A stretch of 64,000 nt of DNA from Corynebacterium sputi DSM 45148 (GTDB lineage: Bacteria; Actinomycetota; Actinomycetes; Mycobacteriales; Mycobacteriaceae). The first letter of the stretch is position 1. Each line of letters begins with the position of its first letter. The DNA lies in NCBI RefSeq assembly GCF_000427865.1, contig NZ_ATYV01000009.1:95060-159059 (forward strand), given 5' to 3'. The notes below the pieces were generated by a model, which was not told where the DNA came from, searched no databases, and saw only the letters and a list, made by a program, of their open reading frames with translations. Shown in pieces: positions 9,739-19,046 of the stretch. A program made the position numbers and the translations under genes.

Positions 9739-9921
9739 GGGTTCCTCCAGAGGCTTCTACTGCCCGGGAATGTTACCCGGCGGAAGCCGGAATAGGGCAT
9801 GGCGCCTGACGACGTTCCACTCCAGAGCCCGGAGTGGACTTTCCCGGCGCTCACTTTTGTTTCGTGAGCGACCAATGTGATTAATGGTACAAATGTTTCG
9901 CCTGAGACGCGAAGGCGCGCG

Positions 9922-9961
9922 AAAAAACCGGCCACCTGGGCTGAAAACCCCGGAAGCCGGT
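9922..9961 (-). terminator. Terminator downstream of tRNA-Gly
   Basis: On the minus strand, directly after the encoded CCA of the tRNA, ACCGGC pairs with GCCGGT and is followed by a run of six T (AAAAAA at 9922-9927 on the plus strand). The loop also contains GGGG/CCC pairing potential. Position and U-tract fit a Rho-independent terminator for the tRNA gene. Confidence 0.65.
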
Positions 9962-9963
9962 CG

Positions 9964-10037
9964 TGGAGCCGATGACGGGAATCGAACCCGCGCTACCTGC
10001 TTGGGAAGCAGGAGTTCTACCATTGAACTACATCGGC
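9964..10037 (-). tRNA. tRNA-Gly (anticodon CCC)
   Basis: Read on the minus strand, the acceptor GCCGATG pairs with CATCGGC. The D-stem is GTTC/GAAC. The anticodon stem CCTGC/GCAGG encloses the loop TTCCCAA, giving anticodon CCC (codon GGG). The T-arm is GCGGG-TTCGATT-CCCGT. Discriminator T and CCA are encoded. The total length is 71 bases plus CCA, with all stems paired apart from one G-T wobble in the T-stem. Confidence 0.95.
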
Positions 10038-10218
10038 AGCGTACTGCAGACCATGCAAAATGCACGGTGCGGCAGTGGTTGAAATCGCCGTCTACGACGG
10101 CTCTTTATCCACCGTTAATGTACACCTCGATCTGGTGTCAGGTGGGAGAGGGGTTGAGGTGGGCGTCGGAAAGCGAGTTCTGCTCGGCCGCCACCAGCGT
10201 CAAAGGTAAGGTAGCCGT

Positions 10219-10791
10219 GTGCTTCTCTCCGACCGCGACATCCGCAATGCCCTCGAATCAGAGGGCGACGACCGACTCGGCGTCGAACCGCTGGACCCTT
10301 CGATGGTGCAGCCGTCGTCGATCGACGTGCGCCTAGACCGATACTTCCGAGTCTTCAATAATTCCAGGTACACGCACATCGACCCGAAGGAAGCGCAGGA
10401 GGAGCTGACCAGCCTGCACGAGGTGCCGGACGGTGAGGCTTTCGTGCTGCATCCCGGAGAGTTCGTTCTGGCGTCGACCCTCGAGTACTTCTCCATCCCC
10501 AACGGCCTGGCCGGACGGTTGGAGGGCAAGTCCTCGCTCGGGCGTCTGGGCCTGCTGACCCACTCCACTGCAGGATTTATCGACCCGGGATTCACCGGGC
10601 ACATCACGTTGGAGCTCTCCAACGTGGCGAACCTGCCGATCGTGCTGTGGCCGGACATGAAGGTCGGACAGCTTGCGCTGTTCCAGATGACCTCCAAGGC
10701 GGACACTCCGTACGGAACCGGCAAGTTGGGATCCAAGTACCAGGGCCAGCGAGGCCCCACTCCGTCGAAGGCGTACCTGAATTTCAGGTGA
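10219..10791 (+). CDS. dcd: dCTP deaminase
   Basis: 190 residues, the normal length for the trimeric Dcd family. Visible motifs are PSSIDVRLD near the N-terminus, [17 protein letters not shown] (about residues 75-91) and the substrate-binding and catalytic block [19 protein letters not shown] (about residues 97-115), including the conserved catalytic Glu region. It converts dCTP to dUTP for thymidylate synthesis. The mycobacterial form also hydrolyses dUTP to dUMP, so bifunctionality is possible. The start is GTG. TAAGGT lies five bases before it and could serve as a -10 box for a leaderless transcript. The UDP-glucose dehydrogenase gene follows 125 bp downstream. Confidence 0.93.
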   Translation: MLLSDRDIRNALESEGDDRLGVEPLDPSMVQPSSIDVRLDRYFRVFNNSRYTHIDPKEAQEELTSLHEVPDGEAFVLHPGEFVLASTLEYFSIPNGLAGRLEGKSSLGRLGLLTHSTAGFIDPGFTGHITLELSNVANLPIVLWPDMKVGQLALFQMTSKADTPYGTGKLGSKYQGQRGPTPSKAYLNFR

Positions 10792-10916
10792 CCGGTTGGG
10801 GAATCGGGAGCGTCGTAAAGCGCCTTCGGTAGCTACTTCCTGAACGCGTGGAACAGGTGAATGAAGTTTTGGCTGCATTGGTCGCGAACTCGCCGGGTGT
10901 GATTAACAATCCGGCC

Positions 10917-12251
10917 ATGCGAATGACCGTTATCGGCACCGGTTACCTCGGTGCGACCCACGCTGTGTGCATGGCGGAACTCGGACACGAGGTCCTTGGA
11001 GTCGACGTTGATCCGGAGAAGATCCGGAAATTGTCTGACGGAGAGGTCCCGTTCTACGAGCCAGAACTACCGGAACTTCTCCGCAAGCATCTAGACACCG
11101 GGCGATTGCGGTTCACCACTGACTATGCCGAAGCGGCGGAGTTTGCCGAGGTGCATTTCGTGGGCGTCGGAACGCCTCAGGTGCGCGGCTCCCACGCCGC
11201 AGACGTCAGTTACGTCGACGCGGTAATCGATGACCTGGTGCCGAAGCTGCGCGGTTCGCACGTCGTGATCGGCAAATCCACCGTTCCGGTTGGTACCGCT
11301 GAGCGTCTGCAGACCCGAGCCGACGCGCTCGTGTCAGCCGATACCGATGTTGAGGTTGCCTGGAACCCGGAGTTCCTCCGCGAAGGCCGAGCCGTTGATG
11401 ACACGCTGCGGCCAGACCGCATGGTGCTGGGAGTCTCCTCCGAGCGCGTTGCCGCTGGAAACTCCCGTGCCGAAGACGCCACCCGCGAATGTTTTGCCGC
11501 GATCCTGGAAGCAGACGTTCCACTGCTGGTCACTGACCTACCGACCGCAGAGCTGGTGAAGACCTCCGCCAACGCGTTCCTTGCGACCAAGATCAGTTTC
11601 ATCAACGCCGTCGCCGAGGTGTGTGAGCGCTCTGGCGCGGACGTCACCGTGCTTGCCGACGCCATCGGCATGGATCCCCGCATCGGCCGCCAGTTCCTCA
11701 ACGCCGGACTGGGCTTCGGCGGAGGTTGCCTGCCTAAGGACATTCGGGCGTTTATGGCTCGAGCCGGCGAACTCGGTGCTGACCGCGCGATGATGTTCCT
11801 CCGCGAGGTCGACTCCATCAACATGCGCCGTCGCGAAAAGTTGGTTGACCTGGTGCGAACGAACCTTGGCGGGGAAGTGCTGGGCCGCCGAGTCGCGGTG
11901 CTGGGAGCGGCGTTCAAGCCCAAGTCTGATGACGTGCGTGATTCGCCGGCGCTCTCCGTGGCCGGTTCGCTCGCTCTGGCTGGTGCCAGCGTCACTATCT
12001 ATGACCCGCAGGCAATGGACAACGCTCGGCGCATGTTCCCGACCCTCGATTACCGTGCCTCCGCCCGGGACGCCCTCGACGGCGCTGAACTGACCGTCGT
12101 CGCTACCGAATGGCAGGAATTCCGCGATCTGGACCCGGCTGTTGCCGGCGAACTGGTCGCTCAGAAGCTGCTTATCGACGGCCGCAATTGCCTCCCTGTC
12201 GATGCTTGGACCGAGGCCGGCTGGCGAGTGGTCGGGCTCGGCCGCGGCTGA
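10917..12251 (+). CDS. ugd: UDP-glucose 6-dehydrogenase
   Basis: About 444 residues from ATG 10917 (MRMTVIGTGYLGATHAVCMA). An upstream GTG at 10848 in the same frame would add 23 residues that do not look conserved. The NAD-binding GTGYLGATHA motif is at the very N-terminus. The catalytic Cys lies in the GFGGGCLPKDIRA loop (about residue 264). The C-terminal domain has GAAFKPKSDDVRDSPAL. The enzyme oxidises UDP-glucose to UDP-glucuronate using NAD+. The downstream AlbA_2 gene starts 49 bp after the stop. A second, more diverged member of the family lies at 58656. Confidence 0.9.
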   Translation: MRMTVIGTGYLGATHAVCMAELGHEVLGVDVDPEKIRKLSDGEVPFYEPELPELLRKHLDTGRLRFTTDYAEAAEFAEVHFVGVGTPQVRGSHAADVSYVDAVIDDLVPKLRGSHVVIGKSTVPVGTAERLQTRADALVSADTDVEVAWNPEFLREGRAVDDTLRPDRMVLGVSSERVAAGNSRAEDATRECFAAILEADVPLLVTDLPTAELVKTSANAFLATKISFINAVAEVCERSGADVTVLADAIGMDPRIGRQFLNAGLGFGGGCLPKDIRAFMARAGELGADRAMMFLREVDSINMRRREKLVDLVRTNLGGEVLGRRVAVLGAAFKPKSDDVRDSPALSVAGSLALAGASVTIYDPQAMDNARRMFPTLDYRASARDALDGAELTVVATEWQEFRDLDPAVAGELVAQKLLIDGRNCLPVDAWTEAGWRVVGLGRG

Positions 12252-12300
12252 TGGGGCGCAAACGTCGCCTGCGACCGCGCATCTGATTACGCTGCACTAC

Positions 12301-12831
12301 ATGTACGGACCCATTCCCGAGGACATTGAGCAGATCCTCGACCGGATCCGTGATGGCGAGCTTGCCGACGACCTGGAGTCCGACACCCTCGACTTCAAGG
12401 AGGATCCCGTCGTCCTTGCGCAGGAACTGCGCGAATCGCTCGGCTACAACAACGGAAACCCAGCCTCGAAGCTTCACGAGCTGCTTGTCGACGCCTCCCT
12501 CTGTTTCGCCAACTCCACATCCGGCGAATCCCTCGTTGTCTTGGGTGTGGCAGACAAGATCGGGGGACCGGCGGCGTTCACTGGAACGACAGCGGTGGTG
12601 GCAAACGTCGAAAACGTCATCTTTGACCACACCGATCCTGGCCTCCGCGTCGAGGCGACCGCGTGTGATTATCACGGCACCCGTCTGCTGCTGATTAAGG
12701 TCCCCGAGAGCCACACGGTCCACACCAACACGGACGGCCACGCCAGTCACCGCGTCGGGTCGGCCTGTCTGCAGCTGAGCCCGGTGGAGGTAGCCGCGCT
12801 GAGAACCTTCCGCTCAAAGCACACCAGGTAG
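12301..12831 (+). CDS. Stand-alone AlbA_2 (Schlafen-like) putative DNA/RNA-binding protein
   Basis: About 176 residues from ATG 12301; the frame stays open upstream to 12142, overlapping the end of ugd. The region LESDTLDFKEDPVVLA, then ASLCFANSTSGESLVVLGVA, fits the AlbA_2/Schlafen AlbA fold (E-x-L-x-F-K followed by A-F-A-N-x-x-G-G). The protein ends soon after this domain, without the helix-turn-helix or helicase part usual in larger members. It is followed immediately by an array of GAAACT/AGTTTC repeats. Function is unknown; nucleic-acid binding is the family expectation. Confidence 0.6.
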   Translation: MYGPIPEDIEQILDRIRDGELADDLESDTLDFKEDPVVLAQELRESLGYNNGNPASKLHELLVDASLCFANSTSGESLVVLGVADKIGGPAAFTGTTAVVANVENVIFDHTDPGLRVEATACDYHGTRLLLIKVPESHTVHTNTDGHASHRVGSACLQLSPVEVAALRTFRSKHTR

Positions 12832-12861
12832 GCGCGAAGCCGACGCAACATCGGTTTTCCA

Positions 12862-13014
12862 GAAACTCAAGAAACTCCAGGAAACTTCCAGAGGCATTCG
12901 CTGCAGCCATCTGACCAGTGAAAACGTCGGGATTCGGGCGCGATCGGATTATTTTTCTTCAGTTCAGAGTTTCCGAGAGTTTCTTGAAGTTTCTGAAGAA
13001 ACTACCCAGAAACT
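12862..13014. repeat. Helically phased GAAACT/AGTTTC array
   Basis: GAAACT occurs at 12862, 12871 and 12881. Its reverse complement AGTTTC occurs at 12968, 12978 and 12988, exactly 10 bp apart. GAAACT occurs again at 12998 and 13009. The left and middle groups are inverted relative to each other and could pair into a long stem. The middle and right groups can form AGTTTC-TGAA-GAAACT. The gap 12832-13191 holds no convincing gene apart from a weak reading frame at its right end. Confidence 0.75.
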
Positions 13015-13191
13015 TTTCTCAGGTTGGGCAGGACGTGAACGTATCGAGGAAGCAGTAATTGGTGAACCCTCACTAGGATTGCTAGATCTCGGCCTCAGAG
13101 AATAGATCGAGAGCACCTGATTGCCCTCGATGTTCTCGATGGACAGTTCCACGAAGGAGCGGTCGTCGGCGACCGGTGGCATGTGGATGGT

Positions 13192-13689
13192 TTAGCCGAG
13201 CAGCGTCAGCAGGCCTTCGCCCAGCAGCCCGGTGGCAATAGCCCACAACACCACTCCAACCGTCATCCAGATCATCACGGTCACCTTGCGGGCGCCTAGG
13301 CCTACGAAGAGGGGGCCAGCCAGCATGCTCGGGACTGCCAGTGTCGAGACCAGGCATGCCCCAGGAACGCCGAGTCGGTCAGTCCATTTGGCGAGTTTCT
13401 GCTGCTTCTCGGTCCGCTTGACCGGCTCTTTCCCCTTCATTACGGCGCTTCGGGTCGATCCGGCGAGCATCGTCAGTGCGTAGACAATCGCGAGGTTTCC
13501 GATGATCGCCACAGGAACGACGACAAACGGGTGCAGGCCCACGATGATGCCAATGAATGATGCGCCGTACCCCTCAATAAACGGGATCATCCCGGCGATG
13601 AGGAGGCCCAGAATCTGAAGAACGGGATTAAGCCCGTCGATGAAGTCGCTAGCGCGGATAAAGAAGTCGGAGATGGCGTTGCCTTCCAT
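13192..13689 (-). CDS. Small multidrug export-type membrane protein
   Basis: 165 residues with about four hydrophobic segments and a central basic loop (KGKEPVKRTEKQQKLAKWTD, about residues 85-104). The segment GLLIAGMIPFIEGYGASFIG (about residues 28-47) and the C-terminal GLGARKVTVMIWMTVGVVLW fit the Sm_multidrug_ex (COG2426) family of small putative exporters. It lies downstream of the AlkD-like gene on the same strand, about 125 bp away. The assignment rests on overall pattern, and no transported compound is known. Confidence 0.65.
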   Translation of the reverse strand: MEGNAISDFFIRASDFIDGLNPVLQILGLLIAGMIPFIEGYGASFIGIIVGLHPFVVVPVAIIGNLAIVYALTMLAGSTRSAVMKGKEPVKRTEKQQKLAKWTDRLGVPGACLVSTLAVPSMLAGPLFVGLGARKVTVMIWMTVGVVLWAIATGLLGEGLLTLLG

Positions 13690-13813
13690 GAGTTTGCTCC
13701 TACGTGGTGGTGAAATCTGTCATTTGTGACCATTCCTTCTCACGTAGGCCGTGCGTCAGTGGCTCTGCTGACAGTTGTCATCTGATGCGTGTGCGCGCAG
13801 TCAGATGCACTGC

Positions 13814-14599
13814 TCAGTGCCGCCGGTCGATGCGGCGGAGCGCCTCTCGCCGCGAGAGCGCAGACAAACCCCCGTGCTTCCCGACGTATTCCTCCACCCA
13901 CCCAGCATCCACCACCGAATAATCCCTCAGCGCCCATCCGATGGCTTTGCGAATGAAAAACTCACCGGCCATCGATGGCGGATCAGTGGGCTGGATATTC
14001 GCAGATAGGACATCCGACAGCAGCTTGGTATCAGTGCGCTTCTTCAGTCCTAACTGGCTGAGGATTGCGTAGCGGCGAGTCCACATATCGGGGTCGATTG
14101 CCCACTCACGCATGCGGGATCCTTCTCCAGCAGGATCGACGGCGGCGATGATCGGCTGGACTTTCACTAGGTCGTCGACAAGGTCCCACCAGGCGCCGGT
14201 GATGCACATGTGCTTGATCAGCCCCATCAATTCAGGCGTGATCCACCCTCTGACTGCCGGTGCGGTGAGAAGAGCAATCGCCGCCCGACGGTCCTCTCGG
14301 GCACTGGAGTTGTCCCATAATTCTCGGACCGTCGCTGCCACAACGGCGGTGCCTCCGCCTGAGCCAGCTGAGCTGCCTGCGTCATCAGGGGAGAACAGAT
14401 CGAGGAATTCTTTCGCGGCCATATGCACGATGCGACGGACCTCAGGGACCCGAACGCCGAGCATGGGCTCATCAGTCTTGAGGTATTTCGCCTGGCCAGC
14501 AGCGCGCTCGGGATCGGCCTGAAGCGCAAGACGCCCCCGCACCACCTCGACGAATTGGTCGATTGTGGGGTGCGGGGGTGTGGATGGGGACGTCGTCAA
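13814..14599 (-). CDS. DNA alkylation repair protein (AlkD-like)
   Basis: About 261 residues if it starts at the TTG at 14599; the frame stays open further upstream to 14722 inside the aminotransferase gene, so the start is uncertain. Helical HEAT-like repeats are visible, with GVRVPEVRRIVHMAAKEF (about residues 50-67), CITGAWWDLVDDL (about residue 147) and KAIGWALRDYS near the C-terminus. The WWDLVD and KAIGWALR motifs are characteristic of AlkC/AlkD-type glycosylases that excise alkylated purines. It is probably cotranscribed with the upstream aminotransferase, whose stop lies within 10 bp of this start. Confidence 0.8.
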   Translation of the reverse strand: MTTSPSTPPHPTIDQFVEVVRGRLALQADPERAAGQAKYLKTDEPMLGVRVPEVRRIVHMAAKEFLDLFSPDDAGSSAGSGGGTAVVAATVRELWDNSSAREDRRAAIALLTAPAVRGWITPELMGLIKHMCITGAWWDLVDDLVKVQPIIAAVDPAGEGSRMREWAIDPDMWTRRYAILSQLGLKKRTDTKLLSDVLSANIQPTDPPSMAGEFFIRKAIGWALRDYSVVDAGWVEEYVGKHGGLSALSRREALRRIDRRH

Positions 14600-14606
14600 G
14601 CGAGTG

Positions 14607-16067
14607 TCACTGCTTGTAGGACGCGAGGAAGTTGCCGAGGCGTTCAATCGCTTCGGAGAGCTCGCTTGCCCACGGGAGCGTGACGATGCGGAAGTGATCC
14701 TGCGTGGGGAAGTTAAAGCCACTGCCGCCGACCATCAAGATCTTCTCATCACGGAGAATGTCGAGCATGAGCTTCTCGTCAGAGTGGATCTCATGGACCT
14801 CCGGGTCCAGCCGCGGGAATGCGTACAGCGCGCCCATCGGCTTAACGCAAGAGACACCGGGGATCTCGTTGAGCTTCGTCCACGCCACGTCACGCTGCTC
14901 CAGCAGGCGGCCCGGCGGGAGAATCAAGTCATTGATCGACTGGTAACCGCCCAGCGCCACCTGGATGCCGTGCTGCGCCGGCACGTTCGGGCACAGGCGG
15001 GTCGATGCCAGCAGGTTGATGCCTTCGATGAAACCCTCGGCATGACGCTTCGGGCCCGTGGCGACCATCCAGCCTGCGCGGTAACCGGCGACGCGGTACG
15101 TCTTCGACAGGCCGTTGAAGGTCAGACAGAGCAGATCCGGAGCGAGGGAAGCCAGCGGGATGTGCTGCGCATCGTCGTAGAGAATGCGGTCGTAGATCTC
15201 GTCCGCCAGCAGCAGCAGTGAGTGCTCGCGGGCAATCTCGACGATGCCCTCCAGCAGCTGCCGGGAGTAGACCGCGCCGGTGGGGTTGTTCGGGTTGATG
15301 ACAACGATGGCCTTGGTGCGGTCAGTGACCTTCGAGCGGATGTCCTCCAGGTCCGGCTCCCAGTCGTTCTCTTCGGAACAGACATAGTGCACCGGGTTTC
15401 CGCCAGCCAGGGTTGTGGCAGCGGTCCACAGCGGGTAGTCCGGAGCAGGGATCAGGACCTCGTCGCCTTCGTTGAGCAGGGACTGAGTGGTCATCGAGAT
15501 CAGCTCAGAGACACCGTTGCCCAGCCATACGTCATCGACGTCAAAGCGAGGGAAGTTGTCTTCCATCTCGTACCGTGTCACCACGGCACGGCGGGCCGAA
15601 AGGATTCCGCGGGACTCGGAGTAGCCCTGGGCATGCGGGAGCGCACGGACCATGTCCTGGACGATCGTGTCCGGGGCATCGAAGCCGAACTTCGCCGGGT
15701 TGCCCGTGTTGAGCATGAGGATGCGGTGTCCGTCCGCTTCCATCTTCTCGGCGAGTTTCGCCACGGGTCCTCGGATGTCATAGAGGACATTGCGCATCTT
15801 GTCCGACTGGTCCAGCGGGCGTAGCGGCTGGCGGCGCGGGCTGCGAGCCCCCGCCTTGGCTGCACCGGCGGCGGCCCGGGCCTGCTCCGCACGTGCGGAA
15901 CGCATCAGCTCAGCGCTGGCCTGCAGGGCACGCGCCTTCACCTCCTGAGGATCGGCGGAGCCGGCGGCCGTGGTCGCGTCGGCTGCTGCGGCATCTGCCT
16001 GGATGGAAGTCTCGCTGATGGTGTCCGGATTCTCCGGCTGGCTCGGGGTAGGGGTGTCGGTACTCAC
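14607..16067 (-). CDS. alaT: Alanine aminotransferase (class I/II PLP enzyme)
   Basis: 486 residues from the GTG at 16067; an earlier ATG at 16169 would add 34 unlikely residues. The catalytic core starts at about residue 80 (SDKMRNVLYDIRGPV) and is preceded by an unusual Ala-rich, low-complexity extension. Core motifs are NPNNPTGAVYSRQ (about residue 260), LADEIYDRILYDD (about residue 285) and the PLP-lysine region FNGLSKTYRVAGYRAGW (about residue 315). The C-terminus reads FRIVTLPWASELSEAIERLGNF. This pattern matches the AlaT group, which transfers amino groups between alanine and 2-oxoglutarate. It diverges from dnaK across a complex regulatory gap. Confidence 0.82.
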   Translation of the reverse strand: MSTDTPTPSQPENPDTISETSIQADAAAADATTAAGSADPQEVKARALQASAELMRSARAEQARAAAGAAKAGARSPRRQPLRPLDQSDKMRNVLYDIRGPVAKLAEKMEADGHRILMLNTGNPAKFGFDAPDTIVQDMVRALPHAQGYSESRGILSARRAVVTRYEMEDNFPRFDVDDVWLGNGVSELISMTTQSLLNEGDEVLIPAPDYPLWTAATTLAGGNPVHYVCSEENDWEPDLEDIRSKVTDRTKAIVVINPNNPTGAVYSRQLLEGIVEIAREHSLLLLADEIYDRILYDDAQHIPLASLAPDLLCLTFNGLSKTYRVAGYRAGWMVATGPKRHAEGFIEGINLLASTRLCPNVPAQHGIQVALGGYQSINDLILPPGRLLEQRDVAWTKLNEIPGVSCVKPMGALYAFPRLDPEVHEIHSDEKLMLDILRDEKILMVGGSGFNFPTQDHFRIVTLPWASELSEAIERLGNFLASYKQ

Positions 16068-16217
16068 GTCGTACAGTCTGCCAGTTGCGGGGTTTGTTTG
16101 GGAGTTCCTTCCCCGAACCGGTGGTGGCGGGGACGTGGTGAAAAATTCTCCAGGAATTCGGGAGTGCATTTACACAGTTCAGGGCAGTTTTGACCGCGAT
16201 TCGGGGTGGGGCTGAAA

Positions 16218-16235
16218 AACTTTTCCGGAAAAGTT
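16218..16235. promoter_or_regulatory. 18-bp perfect palindrome upstream of dnaK promoter
   Basis: AACTTTTCC is followed directly by its exact reverse complement GGAAAAGTT. It lies 10 bp upstream of the SigH-like -35 box of dnaK and inside the alaT/dnaK divergent gap. Being between divergent promoters, it is more likely an operator than a terminator. Part of it recurs at 16368-16383 (TGAAAAACTTTTTCGG). Confidence 0.55.
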
Positions 16236-16244
16236 GAGTCGACC

Positions 16245-16273
16245 GGGAACAATCTTGGACTCGGGGTAGTTAT
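16245..16273 (+). promoter_or_regulatory. SigH-type promoter of dnaK operon
   Basis: GGGAAC (16245-16250) is separated by 18 bp from GTTAT (16269-16273). This matches the actinobacterial SigH consensus GGAA(T/C)-N16-21-GTT. The same arrangement (GGAAC-N18-GTT) occurs before clpB. The transcript would start near 16280 and have a leader of roughly 145 bases. Confidence 0.6.
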
Positions 16274-16286
16274 AGAGCATGTAAAG

Positions 16287-16307
16287 GTTGAGCAAGATGC
16301 ACTCAAG
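16287..16307 (+). promoter_or_regulatory. HAIR operator 1 (HspR site) of dnaK
   Basis: GTTGAGC-N7-ACTCAAG matches the HAIR consensus CTTGAGT-N7-ACTCAAG with a perfect right half and two mismatches in the left half. It lies just downstream of the SigH-type promoter. HspR, encoded at the end of this operon, would repress here. Confidence 0.8.
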
Positions 16308-16339
16308 TAAACTTGACGAAGTGAAAGTCTCGATGCAGG

Positions 16340-16360
16340 CTTGAGTGCTAGAGGCTCAGC
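16340..16360 (+). promoter_or_regulatory. HAIR operator 2 (HspR site) of dnaK
   Basis: CTTGAGT-N7-GCTCAGC has a perfect left half of the HAIR consensus and a degenerate right half. It is centred 53 bp downstream of the first HAIR, about five helical turns. Confidence 0.65.
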
Positions 16361-16381
16361 CCGAAAATGAAAAACTTTTTC

Positions 16382-16403
16382 GGCCACCGTGGAAGTGGTG
16401 GCC
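16382..16403 (+). promoter_or_regulatory. Hairpin in dnaK 5' untranslated region
   Basis: GGCCACC pairs with GGTGGCC around the 8-base loop GTGGAAGT. The hairpin ends seven bases before the AGGAGG ribosome binding site (16411-16416) of dnaK. It could affect initiation or mRNA stability; this is inference from position. Confidence 0.45.
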
Positions 16404-16424
16404 CTACCGTAGGAGGTACACATA

Positions 16425-18271
<1,847 letters not shown>

Positions 18272-18272
<1 letters not shown>

Positions 18273-18892
18273 TGCCGGATCGCAACACCAACGGATACGA
18301 CGACGGAACCACCGAGCAGGATCTCGAGATGGACGTAGTTGACGCTGTCGGTGATGCCTCCGATGAGCCCGCTGAGCCGCTCGTTGACGCTGAGTTCGTC
18401 GACGACGCGGATGCGGACATCATCGAGGGTGGATTCGACGAGATTGTCGACGAAGAGCCCCTCGATCCGACCGCTACTCTCCAGATCGAGCTCGATGAGC
18501 GCACCGCTGATCTGCAGCGCGTGACCGCTGAGTTCGCGAACTACCGCCGTCGTGCGGACCGCGACAAGACCGCAGCACGGGAGTCCGCTAAGGCCTCCTT
18601 CGCCACGGATCTGCTCGCAATCGCAGACGATCTGGATCGTGCGGAACAGCATGGTGACCTGATTGATGGACCGTTCAAGGCAATCGCGGACAAGTTCCGC
18701 GCCACCTTGGTCTCGCAGAAGGTCGTGGAGTTCGGTGCTGAAGGCGATCCCTTCAACCCGGAACTGCACGAGGCTGTACAGGACACCTCTACCGGCTCTG
18801 AGCAGGTCGTCGGTGCGGTTCTCCGCAAGGGTTACCGCGTCGGTGACAAGGTCATCCGCTCGGCGATGGTCGCCATCGCCGACCCCGCGTGA
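18272..18892 (+). CDS. grpE: Nucleotide exchange factor GrpE
   Basis: 206 residues. An acidic N-terminal region (about residues 1-65) precedes the coiled coil beginning ERTADLQRVTAEFANYRRRA. The C-terminal beta domain ends with VVGAVLRKGYRVGDKVIRSA. It promotes ADP release from DnaK. Its ATG overlaps the dnaK stop by one base (TAATG), indicating tight coupling. In grpE the visible codons follow the same pattern as dnaK. Confidence 0.97.
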
Positions 18893-19046
18893 GGGCTAAG
18901 CCGCTCCGCGTTTCGCGCTTAGCGCACACAACGGCCCCCACCACCTGCGGCCCTCGCGGTCGTAGGTGGAGTCCGGCCGATAGACAACACATCACAAACA
19001 CAGCGCACCTCCTGGTGCGCGGACGATTGGAAGGAGGAGATGTCCG
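18893..19046 (+). promoter_or_regulatory. grpE-dnaJ spacer with two hairpins
   Basis: GCTAAGC (18895-18901) can pair with GCTTAGC (18918-18924). Closer to dnaJ, GCGCACC-TCCT-GGTGCGC (19003-19020) forms a perfect 7-bp stem with a 4-base loop. No U-tract follows either hairpin, so they more likely set mRNA stability or partial attenuation than full termination. A GGAAGGAGG ribosome binding site precedes dnaJ. Confidence 0.4.

Noticed and set aside
12862..13014. CRISPR array
   Set aside because: The repeat word is 6 bp with 3-5 bp spacing and changes orientation; there are no spacers or cas genes.
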